Shown here in pieces: positions 34,135-44,030 of a stretch of 64,000 bases of DNA; within the stretch, counting starts at the first letter, position 1; each line of letters starts with the position of its first letter. Below the pieces are notes generated by a model. That model was not told where the DNA came from. It ran no database searches and saw only the letters and a list, made by a program, of their open reading frames with translations. Both the position numbers and the translations under genes were made by a program. The DNA comes from Clostridia bacterium. GTDB lineage: Bacteria; Bacillota; Clostridia; Caldicoprobacterales; Caldicoprobacteraceae. The stretch is taken from NCBI GenBank assembly GCA_017577715.1, contig PKRC01000002.1, positions 62,001 to 126,000 of the forward strand, in the 5' to 3' direction.

Positions 34135-34135
34135 A

Positions 34136-34163
34136 GCAGCTTGATGAGCTGCTCATTTTTTTT
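34136..34163 (+). terminator. terminator between ykvI-like gene and cca
   Basis: GCAGCT, TGATG, AGCTGC (34136-34152), then TCATTTTTTTTG. It overlaps the last codons of cca on the other strand. Confidence 0.75.
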
Positions 34164-35517
34164 GTTCATCGTCATTTCCTTTGTACAGCTCTTTGAGTTT
34201 GGATAAGAGGAGCATTTTGTCGTTCCACTCTGGCTTCCTTAGCACCCATTCGTAGGCCTGCTTCAAAGCCTTGCCGATGTCCCGTGGATCATCGATTCCG
34301 ATGCCCGCTGCCATTACGTCGTGTCCGTTGATGGCCAGCTGAGAAAGAGTCAAGGCGTCGCCCCTTGCCAAAATCTCATGGGCCATTGATGTGAGCGCCG
34401 CTATCCTTTCTGATTGTTCTTTTTGTCCTGCAGCTAAAAGGTATGCGCGCTTGAGTTCCAGAAGGTGGAAGGTATCTTCTACGCCAAGATGGCCCAATAA
34501 CTTTCTTATCTGATAGGCGGCTTGATCCTTGTCGCTGCTAAATTGCATTGGGAAATGGGATACCAACTGTGTCACCCGGCGTATCGTCTTGTTGTCGTAC
34601 CGCAACTGCCTTAGGGACTGCTCCACCAGCATGATTTTATCTGACAGCTCGAGGGTTTGGCTATTAGTAGCATCGCCACCTGCCCTGGTACCCTGGTGGG
34701 CCAAGGCGCAACAGTATAGCGCTGCAAGGCGAAGTACGCCATGGGCATTGCACAGCATTATTGCTTTGAATGCTAGCTGACTGGCATGAGTCAATTGTTG
34801 GCTGAGCTCCTCCGGAAGTATCACTTCAAAGATGCCGGCCTCGTAAAGCAGCATGAGAGGCTCAAATGGGTCGGGAACAATCATTATCCTGTTAAGTTCA
34901 TCGCGAATCCTCTCGGGGGATATCCTGGAGAGCAAATGATGATGGGCCTGGGCTGCTTTGAAGGTGTTCTCCTCCATCTTAAAGCCTAGCTGGGCGCAAA
35001 ACCTGATGCCCCGCATTATGCGTAAGGGGTCTTCCGCAAAACGGCGTTCTGCTTGGCCCACCGTCCTTATAAGTTTTTGGGACAGATCCCCAAGCCCGTC
35101 GAAAGGGTCTATCAGGGGCTCGGACAGATAGGGATTGTATGCCATGGCGTTTATGGTGAAGTCGCGCCTTGACAGGTCTTCGATTATATCTGACAAAAAG
35201 GCTATTTGGGTCGGATGGCGAAAGTCGCTGTACTGTCCCTCACCCCTGAATGTGGTAACCTCAACGGGCATATCCTTTATAATCACCGTTATGGTGCCAT
35301 ATCTTTTGCCGGTGGGGATGGTGCGGGCAAACGAGAATATCCTCTCGATGTCATCGGGATGAAGGGATGTGGCCACGTCCCAGTCGTTTACCGGCCTACC
35401 CAAGATTGCGTCGCGAACAGCGCCGCCCACGACGTATGCCTGTCCACCCTCTTCCATTATTCGATTCAATATTATCTCTACATCCTTTGGGATGGATATG
35501 TTGATATTGGCTTTCAT
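34153..35517 (-). CDS. cca: CCA tRNA nucleotidyltransferase (poly-A polymerase family)
   Basis: Adds or repairs the 3' CCA end of tRNAs. The family start is probably the Met at 35517 (KANINISIPKDVEIILNRI); the frame is open 23 codons further and no start has a convincing ribosome site. About 454 residues. The nucleotidyltransferase core has YVVGGAVRDAILG, NDWDVATSLHPDDIERIF with the metal-binding Asp-x-Asp, VTTFRGEGQYSDFRHP and LSRRDFTINAMAYNP; the RNA-binding domain follows with ERRFAEDPLRIMRGIRFCAQLGF. The last 200 residues are a helical extension. It is followed by the SpoIID-like gene on the same strand upstream. Confidence 0.92.
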   Translation of the reverse strand: MKANINISIPKDVEIILNRIMEEGGQAYVVGGAVRDAILGRPVNDWDVATSLHPDDIERIFSFARTIPTGKRYGTITVIIKDMPVEVTTFRGEGQYSDFRHPTQIAFLSDIIEDLSRRDFTINAMAYNPYLSEPLIDPFDGLGDLSQKLIRTVGQAERRFAEDPLRIMRGIRFCAQLGFKMEENTFKAAQAHHHLLSRISPERIRDELNRIMIVPDPFEPLMLLYEAGIFEVILPEELSQQLTHASQLAFKAIMLCNAHGVLRLAALYCCALAHQGTRAGGDATNSQTLELSDKIMLVEQSLRQLRYDNKTIRRVTQLVSHFPMQFSSDKDQAAYQIRKLLGHLGVEDTFHLLELKRAYLLAAGQKEQSERIAALTSMAHEILARGDALTLSQLAINGHDVMAAGIGIDDPRDIGKALKQAYEWVLRKPEWNDKMLLLSKLKELYKGNDDEQKK

Positions 35518-35673
35518 ATCTAGACCAATACCTTCTGCGTATCGCATTTTTATTTTTAACAACATGACTTGCAGAGCTGACACCATATCAGCTCTACTAA
35601 AAAATTATGATATACCCGATGCCATTAGTCAATGCCGTAAGTACCGTACACATTTGGATTGTCGATGATAAAA

Positions 35674-37860
35674 TCAATCCTCGTATATGTTCTTTAGCTG
35701 GCAACCGGGATAGAAGTGCTGGAAAATCTGTTCGAAGGAATAACCCATAAGGGACATACCGTAGGCGCCATATTGGCTCATGCCGACGCCGTGGCCATAC
35801 CCCCCACCCGTTATGGTTACCTCCTCAATTATTCCTTCGGAATTTCTTTTTATGTCTATGTAGGCGAAGGCGCTGGGCAATATGGGGAAGTTATCCCTTA
35901 TCAATCCATCATGGCAATATAGCTTTATCGGCCGAGTTGAATCGAGGTAGTTGACCGGCTGAAGCACCCTTCGTATATTGTACTCCTTTATGACTTTAAA
36001 TACTCCACGGGTGGTGGTTATCTCAAGCTCCATCATGTTTCCACCTTGGCCACGCCGGGTTACCACGAGGTTCTGCAGTTCCCCAATATCCTGAGGTATT
36101 TCCTGCTGCGTGAATTCGCCTTCACCCTGCCTCGTGAGGACAAAGGCGGGCTCAGAGCGCTGTACCAGCGGCAAGTTATGCTGAATGCTGGCTTCTAGCT
36201 CTTGACGCTTCATGGTGACGCTCCAACGGAAAAAAGGCGAGAAGCGGTCATAGCCATCCAAATTCTTCTGGTCTATAAATGCCCTGAAATTTTCTTCATT
36301 GTGAAGGTTGGGGACGTTGCTGGGAAACTGTGGCTTAGCTGTCAAATAGGGCACTTCCTGTGAGGGGAATCGGTCGTTCTTATCATCCCACACTTCATGA
36401 AAGTTGGCGGTGTATCCACAGGACGTTGAGAAGAAGCGGGCATCAACCACTTGGTCGCCGAAAAAACCTACCAGTCCGCGGGTTTCATCTACTGCCTGTA
36501 TGGCTATGGGCTGTTCCGCTATGGAGTTATACACCTGGCTGGCCGTGCTGTCATCCACGTGGGCACCAAAGGCTGCATAGCCCTCGGATTTGAAGCATCG
36601 TATGGCATAAGACCTGGAGGCTATGGCCTGCACCTTCAACGCTTCCAGGCCAAATTTTATGGGCATTTCACTGGGAACCACGGTGTACAGGTATTCCTCC
36701 AGGCTCAACTCGTTTACTACGATAAGGCCATCGTTATGGTCATCGCCTAAAGCGATCTCTAAGGTTCCTCGATAGGGTAAACTTAATTTTTTAGGGGAAC
36801 TTCCACCGTTATTCAGGATGCTGAGCCTTCCGCCCTCCAAAGGGCGTATATACCACCTATTTGGCGTGGAAGCAAGTTTTTGGCCGTTTAAATACAGGGC
36901 CATTCCCTCGGCATCGGGCTTCAAGGTTATAACCTCGCCCGCTTTGAAGGTATGGGAGATGGGCTGTATCAGCGTTTCAGCGGTAAAACCTGTATTGCAG
37001 GTGATGCTTACCTGCTTATGGAATACGCCATTGTCCTCTTTGTTTCTTATGAGTACCCGTATTCCGTCCCTGGGTATAACCTGATCCTGGACGATAACCG
37101 TCCGTCCCACGCCATCGTCATCGCAAAACAGCGTTGAATCGGTATAGCCTATGAGGCCCGACAATATGCCCTGATAGGAGATGGAATTGCCCTCAATGGA
37201 ATACACAGGGATATCGCCTACAGTTGGTATCCTGCCCAGGGAGGAGTCTTCGATATAACGACCCAGGCGGGACGCTGCCATGATCTTTGAAAGCTTCACG
37301 GGTTTGAGAGGATTTATATACACGATCTGGTTTTCCACCAATATTATCTCGGAAGGCGTTAAATTTTGAACCCTATTGGAAGGCAAAGGATTGGTGCACA
37401 GGAGGCGGTCTTCGGCTATATGTAGCAGTACCTCCGTTGAACGCCTGTTTGATCCGTTTTCGATTACCGGTATTGCGTCTGAAAAATGGATTACGCTGGG
37501 CAGGTCCTGTATATACCATTTGCCGTTGGTTTGGGCCACTGCAAATGGAACCATTATGTACCCTTGTTCTAGATTCAGCAAAGCCATTACTCGATTAACG
37601 CCTTTTGCCGTGGATTTTGACTCTACTATTTTAAAATCTTTAAAGGGAGCTTGTTCCAAGGCTAGCTTTAAAAAGGGATGGGTTTTGTCTATGTGCTTCT
37701 CCAGAAAACCATAAAACCTCTTATCGCCTGTCAATAGATAATCGAGGAATTGCTTGACTGCCCTTTCGGGAGGGGATGGATACAGCGCATACATTGCTAG
37801 TAAGGCGGCGATGACGAGAATGATTGACATCCATATATGGTGAAATCGTATCTTTTTCAC
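35674..37860 (-). CDS. large SpoIID/LytB-domain protein
   Basis: A 728-residue membrane-anchored protein. One N-terminal helix (WMSIILVIAALLAMYALYP, about 10-28) leads to an extracytoplasmic part. The first 380 or so residues have no family I recognise. The second half has the SpoIID/LytB domain: GLIVVNELSLEEYLYTVVP, EMPIKFGLEALKVQAIASRS and the C-terminal GGGYGHGVGMSQYGAYGMS. SpoIID is a lytic transglycosylase acting during engulfment, and LytB proteins enhance wall amidases. B. subtilis SpoIID is about 340 residues, so this is about double. It may act in sporulation or in vegetative wall turnover. It starts at ATG 37860 and diverges from the DUF2207 gene. Confidence 0.88.
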   Translation of the reverse strand: MKKIRFHHIWMSIILVIAALLAMYALYPSPPERAVKQFLDYLLTGDKRFYGFLEKHIDKTHPFLKLALEQAPFKDFKIVESKSTAKGVNRVMALLNLEQGYIMVPFAVAQTNGKWYIQDLPSVIHFSDAIPVIENGSNRRSTEVLLHIAEDRLLCTNPLPSNRVQNLTPSEIILVENQIVYINPLKPVKLSKIMAASRLGRYIEDSSLGRIPTVGDIPVYSIEGNSISYQGILSGLIGYTDSTLFCDDDGVGRTVIVQDQVIPRDGIRVLIRNKEDNGVFHKQVSITCNTGFTAETLIQPISHTFKAGEVITLKPDAEGMALYLNGQKLASTPNRWYIRPLEGGRLSILNNGGSSPKKLSLPYRGTLEIALGDDHNDGLIVVNELSLEEYLYTVVPSEMPIKFGLEALKVQAIASRSYAIRCFKSEGYAAFGAHVDDSTASQVYNSIAEQPIAIQAVDETRGLVGFFGDQVVDARFFSTSCGYTANFHEVWDDKNDRFPSQEVPYLTAKPQFPSNVPNLHNEENFRAFIDQKNLDGYDRFSPFFRWSVTMKRQELEASIQHNLPLVQRSEPAFVLTRQGEGEFTQQEIPQDIGELQNLVVTRRGQGGNMMELEITTTRGVFKVIKEYNIRRVLQPVNYLDSTRPIKLYCHDGLIRDNFPILPSAFAYIDIKRNSEGIIEEVTITGGGYGHGVGMSQYGAYGMSLMGYSFEQIFQHFYPGCQLKNIYED

Positions 37861-38004
37861 CTGGGTAACCCCCTGTTTCTCCCTAAACTCTGGCTTTATT
37901 TTACCATATGCCCCATGTTCATAGGAAAAATTTTTAAGCTCTTTATAGGTGGAAATCCTCTTGGTATTCGTGTTACAATAAAGACGGACGGGGGGTTGTA
38001 TATA

Positions 38005-39804
38005 GTGAAAAGGTTTTCATTTGTGCTAACGCTGCTGTTATTTTATGTTCTCGTAACATTTACAGTATATGCTGATACATCGCCTAAATATTCTGTTCGA
38101 GAATGGCGCATTTCAGCAGTGATAAACCCGGATGGTTCGATAGATGTAGAGGAACATATAACTTACGACCTGTCGCGCACCCATGAAGGCCCTGTGGTAC
38201 GATATGTCGACATTGCTCATTCTTCTAGGATGGAGAAGTTAGAGGTTTTTGCGGTGATACCTGCCGCTACAAAGGGTAGCGATCAATCCGAAAGCCAATA
38301 TGATCTTAAACCCTATGAATTTGTAGATGATCCTGACCAGAATATGAGCGAAGTTTATACCACCAGGCCGGGGGCCAGGCCGGAGGAAATCCAAGATGTC
38401 TGCATATATCTTCCAACTGGCGATGGCCAGCACACGGTTGTTTTAAGATACCGGCTCAACGACCTAGTATATTTGTATCGCGATGTGGCGGTGCTTTACT
38501 GGAACCCCATTTTAAATGGGTATGGCCTAGATGTGCGAAATGTGGACATGCGCATTGCATTGCCTCAAGGGACAAAGCCCGATAACGTTAAAGCTTTCGT
38601 GTACGGAGCTTTAGAAGGTAGCTGTGAGGTTTTAGAAGATGGCACAGCTGTCATTATGGCAAAAAAGTTGGACTCAAAGGAGTTTATTGAAGTCACTGTG
38701 GCGTTCCCAAAAGAAGGCGTATCCCGGGGTAGGAAGGTCATCGATAACGATGGGTTGGAGAGAGTTCTGGAAGAGCAACGCCTGAAGGCCGAAGAGATGG
38801 AGCTTTTAAGGCGCCAGGAAGAGCGTGAACAAAAGTTGCGCTTGGCCGCTATAGTAGGGATGACGGTAGGGATTATCGGCATAGGGGTGTGCGTTGGCAT
38901 ATGGGTGAGCAGTGGCAGATTAAAGCTGAGCAGCATTTTCTCTGAGATCAAACGGCGCGTGCCCGATACACCGGCAGGCCAAGCTATAACGGCACAAGGC
39001 ATTGGGGCATCTGAAGAACCAAAGGATGAGACTCAGAGGGAGATGCCTGCTGTCGATTTGCCGGCTGATTATTATACACCGGCTGAGCTCAGCGCGTTGC
39101 TACACGGCAAAAGAATCAGGCCAGGAGATATGGTGGCGACGCTGTTGGATCTGGCCGTGAGAAGGTATTTGGACGTGAAAGTATCAGGAGGCAAGGCTTA
39201 TGTCCTCACCTTAAGGGATTTTGATCATACCAATTTGAAGCCTCATGAAGAGTATCTGGTCAACTGGTTTTTTAAGGATATAGGTGATGGGAAAAAAGTC
39301 TCAACCAAGGCAATATTACAGACGGCTTGCACTAGAGGGTTTGAAAGGGAATTCTGTAACCGGTTTGCAATATGGAAGGAGTTAGTTTTAAGGCAGGCTA
39401 TACGCTGGGGATTTAATAAAAGGGTTACTCCTTTTAAGATTTATATAAGAACGCTTTTTGGGAAGCAGCACTATAGGAGCTGGATGGGATTAAAAAAAAC
39501 ATTGAAGCAGCTGAGTCATAAGGCTCATAGCCTGCCACCCGCTGATTGGGAGAGATTTTTTGCATATGCTTTCAGTATGGGGATAGGCCGACAGGTCATC
39601 GATGGGTTAAAGAAGGCTTATTCTGAAGGAGGAACGTTAAAAGGCGATTTGGCCATTCTTGGAAAAGGCAATTTTGGTGCCATTGACCATTGGTTGGATC
39701 TGGCTAAAAGGTTTAACCTTATGTCGTCCAGGTTGTTAAGGATATTTGTTCGTCCAGCAGCCCTTCAGCTTTTGGTTGCTGAAAGAAATCATAAAAGCAT
39801 GTAG
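38005..39804 (+). CDS. DUF2207-family membrane protein
   Basis: About 599 residues from GTG 38005, chosen because it gives a proper signal peptide (KRFSFVLTLLLFYVLVTFTVYA); the frame is open further upstream but that part has no such signal. The exposed domain (about 30-250) is the DUF2207 beta-sandwich (WRISAVINPDGSIDVEEHITYDL, FYNL-like RYRLNDLVYLYRDVAVLYW). A helix follows at about 285-310 (LAAIVGMTVGIIGIGVCVGIW). The C-terminal cytoplasmic part begins DYYTPAELSALLHGKRI and contains a winged-helix-like ATLLDLAVRRYLDV. Function unknown. It diverges from the SpoIID-like gene. Confidence 0.85.
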   Translation: MKRFSFVLTLLLFYVLVTFTVYADTSPKYSVREWRISAVINPDGSIDVEEHITYDLSRTHEGPVVRYVDIAHSSRMEKLEVFAVIPAATKGSDQSESQYDLKPYEFVDDPDQNMSEVYTTRPGARPEEIQDVCIYLPTGDGQHTVVLRYRLNDLVYLYRDVAVLYWNPILNGYGLDVRNVDMRIALPQGTKPDNVKAFVYGALEGSCEVLEDGTAVIMAKKLDSKEFIEVTVAFPKEGVSRGRKVIDNDGLERVLEEQRLKAEEMELLRRQEEREQKLRLAAIVGMTVGIIGIGVCVGIWVSSGRLKLSSIFSEIKRRVPDTPAGQAITAQGIGASEEPKDETQREMPAVDLPADYYTPAELSALLHGKRIRPGDMVATLLDLAVRRYLDVKVSGGKAYVLTLRDFDHTNLKPHEEYLVNWFFKDIGDGKKVSTKAILQTACTRGFEREFCNRFAIWKELVLRQAIRWGFNKRVTPFKIYIRTLFGKQHYRSWMGLKKTLKQLSHKAHSLPPADWERFFAYAFSMGIGRQVIDGLKKAYSEGGTLKGDLAILGKGNFGAIDHWLDLAKRFNLMSSRLLRIFVRPAALQLLVAERNHKSM

Positions 39805-39829
39805 AATGGTCATTTAAGAAAGTGACAAT

Positions 39830-39858
39830 TTGTGTTAGAATATAGGTACGTGTATAAA
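39830..39858 (+). promoter_or_regulatory. promoter of the GH1 gene
   Basis: TTGTGT (39830-39835), 17 bases, TATAAA (39853-39858), 30 bases before the start codon. Confidence 0.6.
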
Positions 39859-39887
39859 AACAAGCAAGCCTAGGGGGGACATTGGTG

Positions 39888-41237
39888 ATGGCAAAGATAA
39901 CTTTTCCAGAAGGCTTTATATGGGGTGCTGCCACCGCCTCTTATCAAGTGGAAGGGGCGGTAAACCAGGATGGGCGCGGAGAATCGATATGGGATAGGTT
40001 TAGCCATACGCCCGGCAAGGTATTAAATGGCGACACCGGAGATGTGGCCTGTGACCATTACAACCGCTATAGGCAAGACGTACAGCTAATGAAGGAGTTA
40101 GGGTTAAAGGGATATAGGTTTTCCATAGCTTGGCCCAGAATTTATCCGCAGGGGAAGGGGCAGGTAAACCAGAAAGGTTTGGACTTTTACAATTCGCTTG
40201 TCGATGAGCTTTTGAAGGCTGGTATAGAGCCAATTGCTACTCTCTATCACTGGGATCTGCCACAGGCCCTTCAGGATATAGGGGGATGGGATAACAGGGA
40301 TGTAACTGATTATTTTGCCGAGTATGCCTTCAAGATGTATAACGTTTTGGGAGACCGGGTAAAGAAGTGGATTACCCACAACGAACCCTGGGTGGTGGCT
40401 TTTCTGGGCAATGCCTTTGGTGAGCATGCACCCGGTTACAGGGATTTTGCCCTTGCGGTGAGGATAAGCCATCATCTGCTGGTGTCCCATGCCAAGGCGG
40501 TGCAGGCCTATCGCCAGTCGGGCAATGACCGTGGTGGCCAGATAGGGATTACCTTGAATTTAACGCCCGTTTATCCTGCTTCTGACGCTCCTGAGGATAG
40601 GGAAGCAGCGCAGTTCCAGGATGGATTTCAAAATAGATGGTTTTTGGATCCGGTTTTCAAAGGTACATATCCGGAGGATATGCTGGCATTTTATCAGGAA
40701 AGATACGGTGCGCCCGCGATACGCCCTGGAGATATGGAGCTCATTAAGGATAACCCCATCGATTTTCTCGGGATAAATTACTATACTAGAGCTGTGGTTA
40801 AAAAGGGAGAAAAAGATGGGTATGATTCGGTAAAGCATGTACATCCCGAGGGCAAATATACTGAGATGGGATGGGAAATCTATCCCCAAGGGTTGTATGA
40901 TCTCCTCATGAGGGTGCACAAGGACTACAATGCCCCCAATATCTATATAACCGAAAACGGCGCTGCGTTTAAGGATGATAAGATAGTGGATGGCATGGTG
41001 GATGATCAGGACAGGTTGGAGTATCTGAAAAGCCATTTTGAAGCGGCCCACAGAGCCATACAGGACGGGGTAAACCTCAAAGGATACTATGTCTGGTCTT
41101 TCATGGACAACTTTGAATGGGCTTATGGCTATAGCAAGCGGTTTGGCATCATGTACGTAGATTATGAGACCTTGAAGAGGACTCCTAAAAAGAGCGCATT
41201 GTGGTATCGCGATGTAATTGCAGATAACGGGTTTTAA
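39888..41237 (+). CDS. bglA: GH1 beta-glucosidase
   Basis: Retaining beta-glucosidase of family 1, cytoplasmic, probably hydrolysing cellobiose and related disaccharides. 449 residues from ATG 39888, with a TAGGGGGGAC ribosome site upstream; TTG and GTG codons two and one codons earlier are also open. It begins with the family signature FPEGFIWGAATASYQVEGA. The acid/base Glu is in WITHNEPW (around residue 165) and the nucleophile Glu in YITENGAAF (around 352), with WSFMDNFEWAYGYSKRFG near the end. No phospho-sugar loop is obvious, so an unphosphorylated substrate is more likely. It is a single-gene unit with its own promoter and terminator. Confidence 0.96.
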   Translation: MAKITFPEGFIWGAATASYQVEGAVNQDGRGESIWDRFSHTPGKVLNGDTGDVACDHYNRYRQDVQLMKELGLKGYRFSIAWPRIYPQGKGQVNQKGLDFYNSLVDELLKAGIEPIATLYHWDLPQALQDIGGWDNRDVTDYFAEYAFKMYNVLGDRVKKWITHNEPWVVAFLGNAFGEHAPGYRDFALAVRISHHLLVSHAKAVQAYRQSGNDRGGQIGITLNLTPVYPASDAPEDREAAQFQDGFQNRWFLDPVFKGTYPEDMLAFYQERYGAPAIRPGDMELIKDNPIDFLGINYYTRAVVKKGEKDGYDSVKHVHPEGKYTEMGWEIYPQGLYDLLMRVHKDYNAPNIYITENGAAFKDDKIVDGMVDDQDRLEYLKSHFEAAHRAIQDGVNLKGYYVWSFMDNFEWAYGYSKRFGIMYVDYETLKRTPKKSALWYRDVIADNGF

Positions 41238-41254
41238 CAAAACCCGTTTTTTTT
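41226..41254 (+). terminator. terminator of bglA overlapping its stop codon
   Basis: AACGGGTTTT (41226-41235), AAC, AAAACCCGTT (41239-41248), then TTTTTT. The stop codon is in the stem/loop. Confidence 0.92.
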
Positions 41255-41525
41255 GTTCACAAATAGTTCAAAATTTATTCATGATTTTACCAAAAATTAT
41301 TATTATACTGGAAATATATGATATGTGACTTTAATAGGCGGATGTTTGATTAATTGAAGTTGTGGTACATTGAAATAGTAAAACGATCCATGGCAGGCAA
41401 GAATAGTCGTGCAATCATCTCCACTAAACATTGCAAAAGCAAGTTTGAGCTGAGGTTGCTGCGATTTTTATACCTGTCTTAAATGTAATTCAAATTCACT
41501 TGTATCGATGGATGGAGGAATAAAA

Positions 41526-43294
41526 ATGAACAAAAAATGGGTAAAAAGGTTTATAGCTGTGGTTCTAGGGTGTTTATTACTGTGTGTGGATATTTCGTTT
41601 ACCGCAGGTTACAGGCTCCCAGAGCCAATGCCAATGCAAATTATATGGTGGCGAGGGCACAAATTGGCGATATAGAGCTCAATGTTTCTGCAAGCGGTAG
41701 GGTGGTTGCGGCGGTATCGCAGGAGGTAGTTCCGCTGGTAAGTGGAGCGGTGGAAAAGCTTGAAGTTAAAGAGGGCGACAGGGTTAAGGAAGGAGATGTG
41801 ATAGCCGTTATTGATGATGAGAGCCTGCAGCAGGAGATAGAGAGGATTGAAAGCAATCTTAAACAGCAGAACCTTTCTCTGTCAAAGTTAAAAGCCAGCT
41901 TAAGCGATTTCTACATAAAGGCACCTGCTGACGGTCGGGTTAAATTCCTTAAAGCAAGGGTGGGTGAAGACGTAGGAACTACCACCAGGACATACGGCGC
42001 TTTAGCCATTATTTCCACTGACGGGAAGATGAAAGTTGCTATCAAGCCGCAGGGGAGCATTTCTTTGACTGCAGGTGAAAAGGTCTTGGTCAGGTTAGAG
42101 GATAATACCGAGGTAGAGGGAACTGTGGTGGATACATCTTTAAGCCAGCCGAGAGGTCCCTCAGGCCAGCAGGACAGCAGCCAGGCTGGGCCCAGCGCAG
42201 GAAGCGTACAGGTTCAGATTAACAGGGACGACCTGCCCATTGGAGCGAAGGTCACTGTTTTAAAGCGCGATGAAAATTCCGGTGAATACGTGGTCATAGG
42301 TGAGGGTACGCTGGATGTCAATCAGGGGGTTAGTGTCACAGGGAATAACGGGAAGATAAGCGTTATTTATGTCAAAGAAAACAGCGTGGTTAAGCGTGGC
42401 GACAATCTATTTAAGCTTGATGATTCCGATGTTAAGGCTAATATAGAGTTGCAGAACCTTGCCATTGAACAGACTCAAAAAGAGCTGGAGAGCAAGAAAA
42501 GTCAGCTGGGAAATGCTGAGCTCAAAAGTCCCATCAATGGCATCATTACTTCTTTGACAGTGAAGGCTGGAGAACAGGTACAGAAAGGTAGAGCCATTGC
42601 TACTTTTACAGATCCTACACAGCTAAATGTAGTGGTGTCGGTGGATGAGCTTGATATACCTAAAGTGAAAATAGGTCAAAAAGCTAAGATTAAGGTAGAT
42701 GCTTTCCCGGATACGGTTTTTGAAGGAGAGGTTATAAAGATAGCCGATATAGGGCAGCCCTCCGGCGGAGGAGTAACAACTTTTGATGTAACCATTTCTA
42801 TAAAGGACCCCGGCGATGTTAAAATTGGAATGAGCGCGACTGCTGAAATTCAGGTGGAAAGCAGAAAAGGGGTAGTGCTTCTCCCGATAGAAGCTATTCA
42901 AGAGAGAAATGGTGAAAAGTATGTGATAATAGCACCGAGCTCTTTACAAGACAAATCCGGGGATGGAGAGGTAACAGGGAAAAGACAAACATCTGAAGGT
43001 GCAACTGCAAGGCACAGAAACTGGGCATGGGGAAGCCTTATAATAGGAGATAGGAGAGGTACACAATCTGGAAACTTCTTTGGTAGATCCAGTTTTCGCA
43101 AGGTAGAGGTGGGTCTTACAAATGAAACTTATGCTGAGATAATAAGTGGGGTTGAAGAAGGAGAAGAAGTGATTATTCCGCTATCCAGTACGGTCAGTAC
43201 TCCAAACAATTGGCGAGACATGTTTCCTGGCTTTGGTGGCATGAGGAATGGAGGATTTGATAGATCCAGAGTTCCTGCAAACATCCGTCGATGA
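41526..43294 (+). CDS. membrane-fusion (adaptor) protein of a YknX/MacA-type efflux system, frameshifted near its N-terminus
   Basis: Extracytoplasmic adaptor for the ABC exporter encoded by the next two genes. The best start is ATG 41526 (ribosome site GGAGGA), which gives a membrane anchor NKKWVKRFIAVVLGCLLLCV. That frame then fails, and the rest of the protein continues in another frame from about 41600 (GYFVYRRLQAP, then VARAQIGDIELNVSASG). One missing G in the GTGTGTGGATA stretch would join them into about 589 residues. Downstream are two biotinyl-lipoyl-like halves (KEGDRVKEGDVIAVID and VKAGEQVQKGRAIATF), a coiled coil and a beta-barrel domain. If translated only from internal starts the protein would lack its anchor. 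Either a sequencing error or a recent mutation. Confidence 0.85.
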
Positions 43295-43343
43295 AGATAG
43301 ATATGCGAATGGAATCAATGAGAAAGAAGGTGCTTTTGGGTAC

Positions 43344-44030
43344 ATGATACGGCTTGAAAACCTAAGCAAAATATATAATACGATGGGGGATAACAGGGTT
43401 GTGGCCTTAAACAATATATCGTTATCCATCAATAAAGGCGAATTTGTTGCCATTATGGGGCCTTCGGGTTCGGGCAAATCCACCCTTATGAATATAATTG
43501 GGTGTCTAGATGTAGCCACGGAAGGAAAATATTACCTGGATGGACGTGATATAACTTCCTATAATCACAACCAATTAGCAGAGATCCGCAATAAAAAGTT
43601 TGGGTTTGTTTTTCAAGGGTTTAATTTATTGCCTAAGCTGACTGCCCTGGAAAATGTGGAGCTTCCGCTTATATACGCGGGCGTGGGAGCTAAAAAAAGA
43701 AGGGAAGAAGCAATACGCACCTTAGAAATGATGGGGCTGGGGGAACGCATACATCATCGGCCTTCGGAGCTATCAGGTGGACAGCAGCAGCGGGTGGCAA
43801 TTGCCAGGGCGCTTGTTAACCATCCGTCAGTCATATTGGCTGATGAGCCCACAGGCAATTTGGATAGCAAGTCGGGCATGGAAATCATGGAGATATTTGA
43901 GGAACTTCATTCTCGGGGCAATACCATTATACTCATCACGCATGATATAAACATAGCCAGGTATGCGAGGCGACTGATCACCATACGCGACGGACAAATT
44001 GTATCTGATGAAGAGGTGGAGATGCAATGA
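43344..44030 (+). CDS. MacB/YknY-type ABC transporter ATP-binding protein
   Basis: ATPase of the exporter. 228 residues from ATG 43344 (IRLENLSKIYNTMGDNRVVAL), a standard length; the frame is open 32 codons upstream but that extension is not family-like. Walker A is GPSGSGKSTL, the signature is LSGGQQQRVAIARAL, Walker B is VILADEPTGNLD, and the switch His is in ILITHD. Its stop overlaps the ATG of the permease (ATGA at 44027-44030), so the two are coupled. Confidence 0.95.
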   Translation: MIRLENLSKIYNTMGDNRVVALNNISLSINKGEFVAIMGPSGSGKSTLMNIIGCLDVATEGKYYLDGRDITSYNHNQLAEIRNKKFGFVFQGFNLLPKLTALENVELPLIYAGVGAKKRREEAIRTLEMMGLGERIHHRPSELSGGQQQRVAIARALVNHPSVILADEPTGNLDSKSGMEIMEIFEELHSRGNTIILITHDINIARYARRLITIRDGQIVSDEEVEMQ

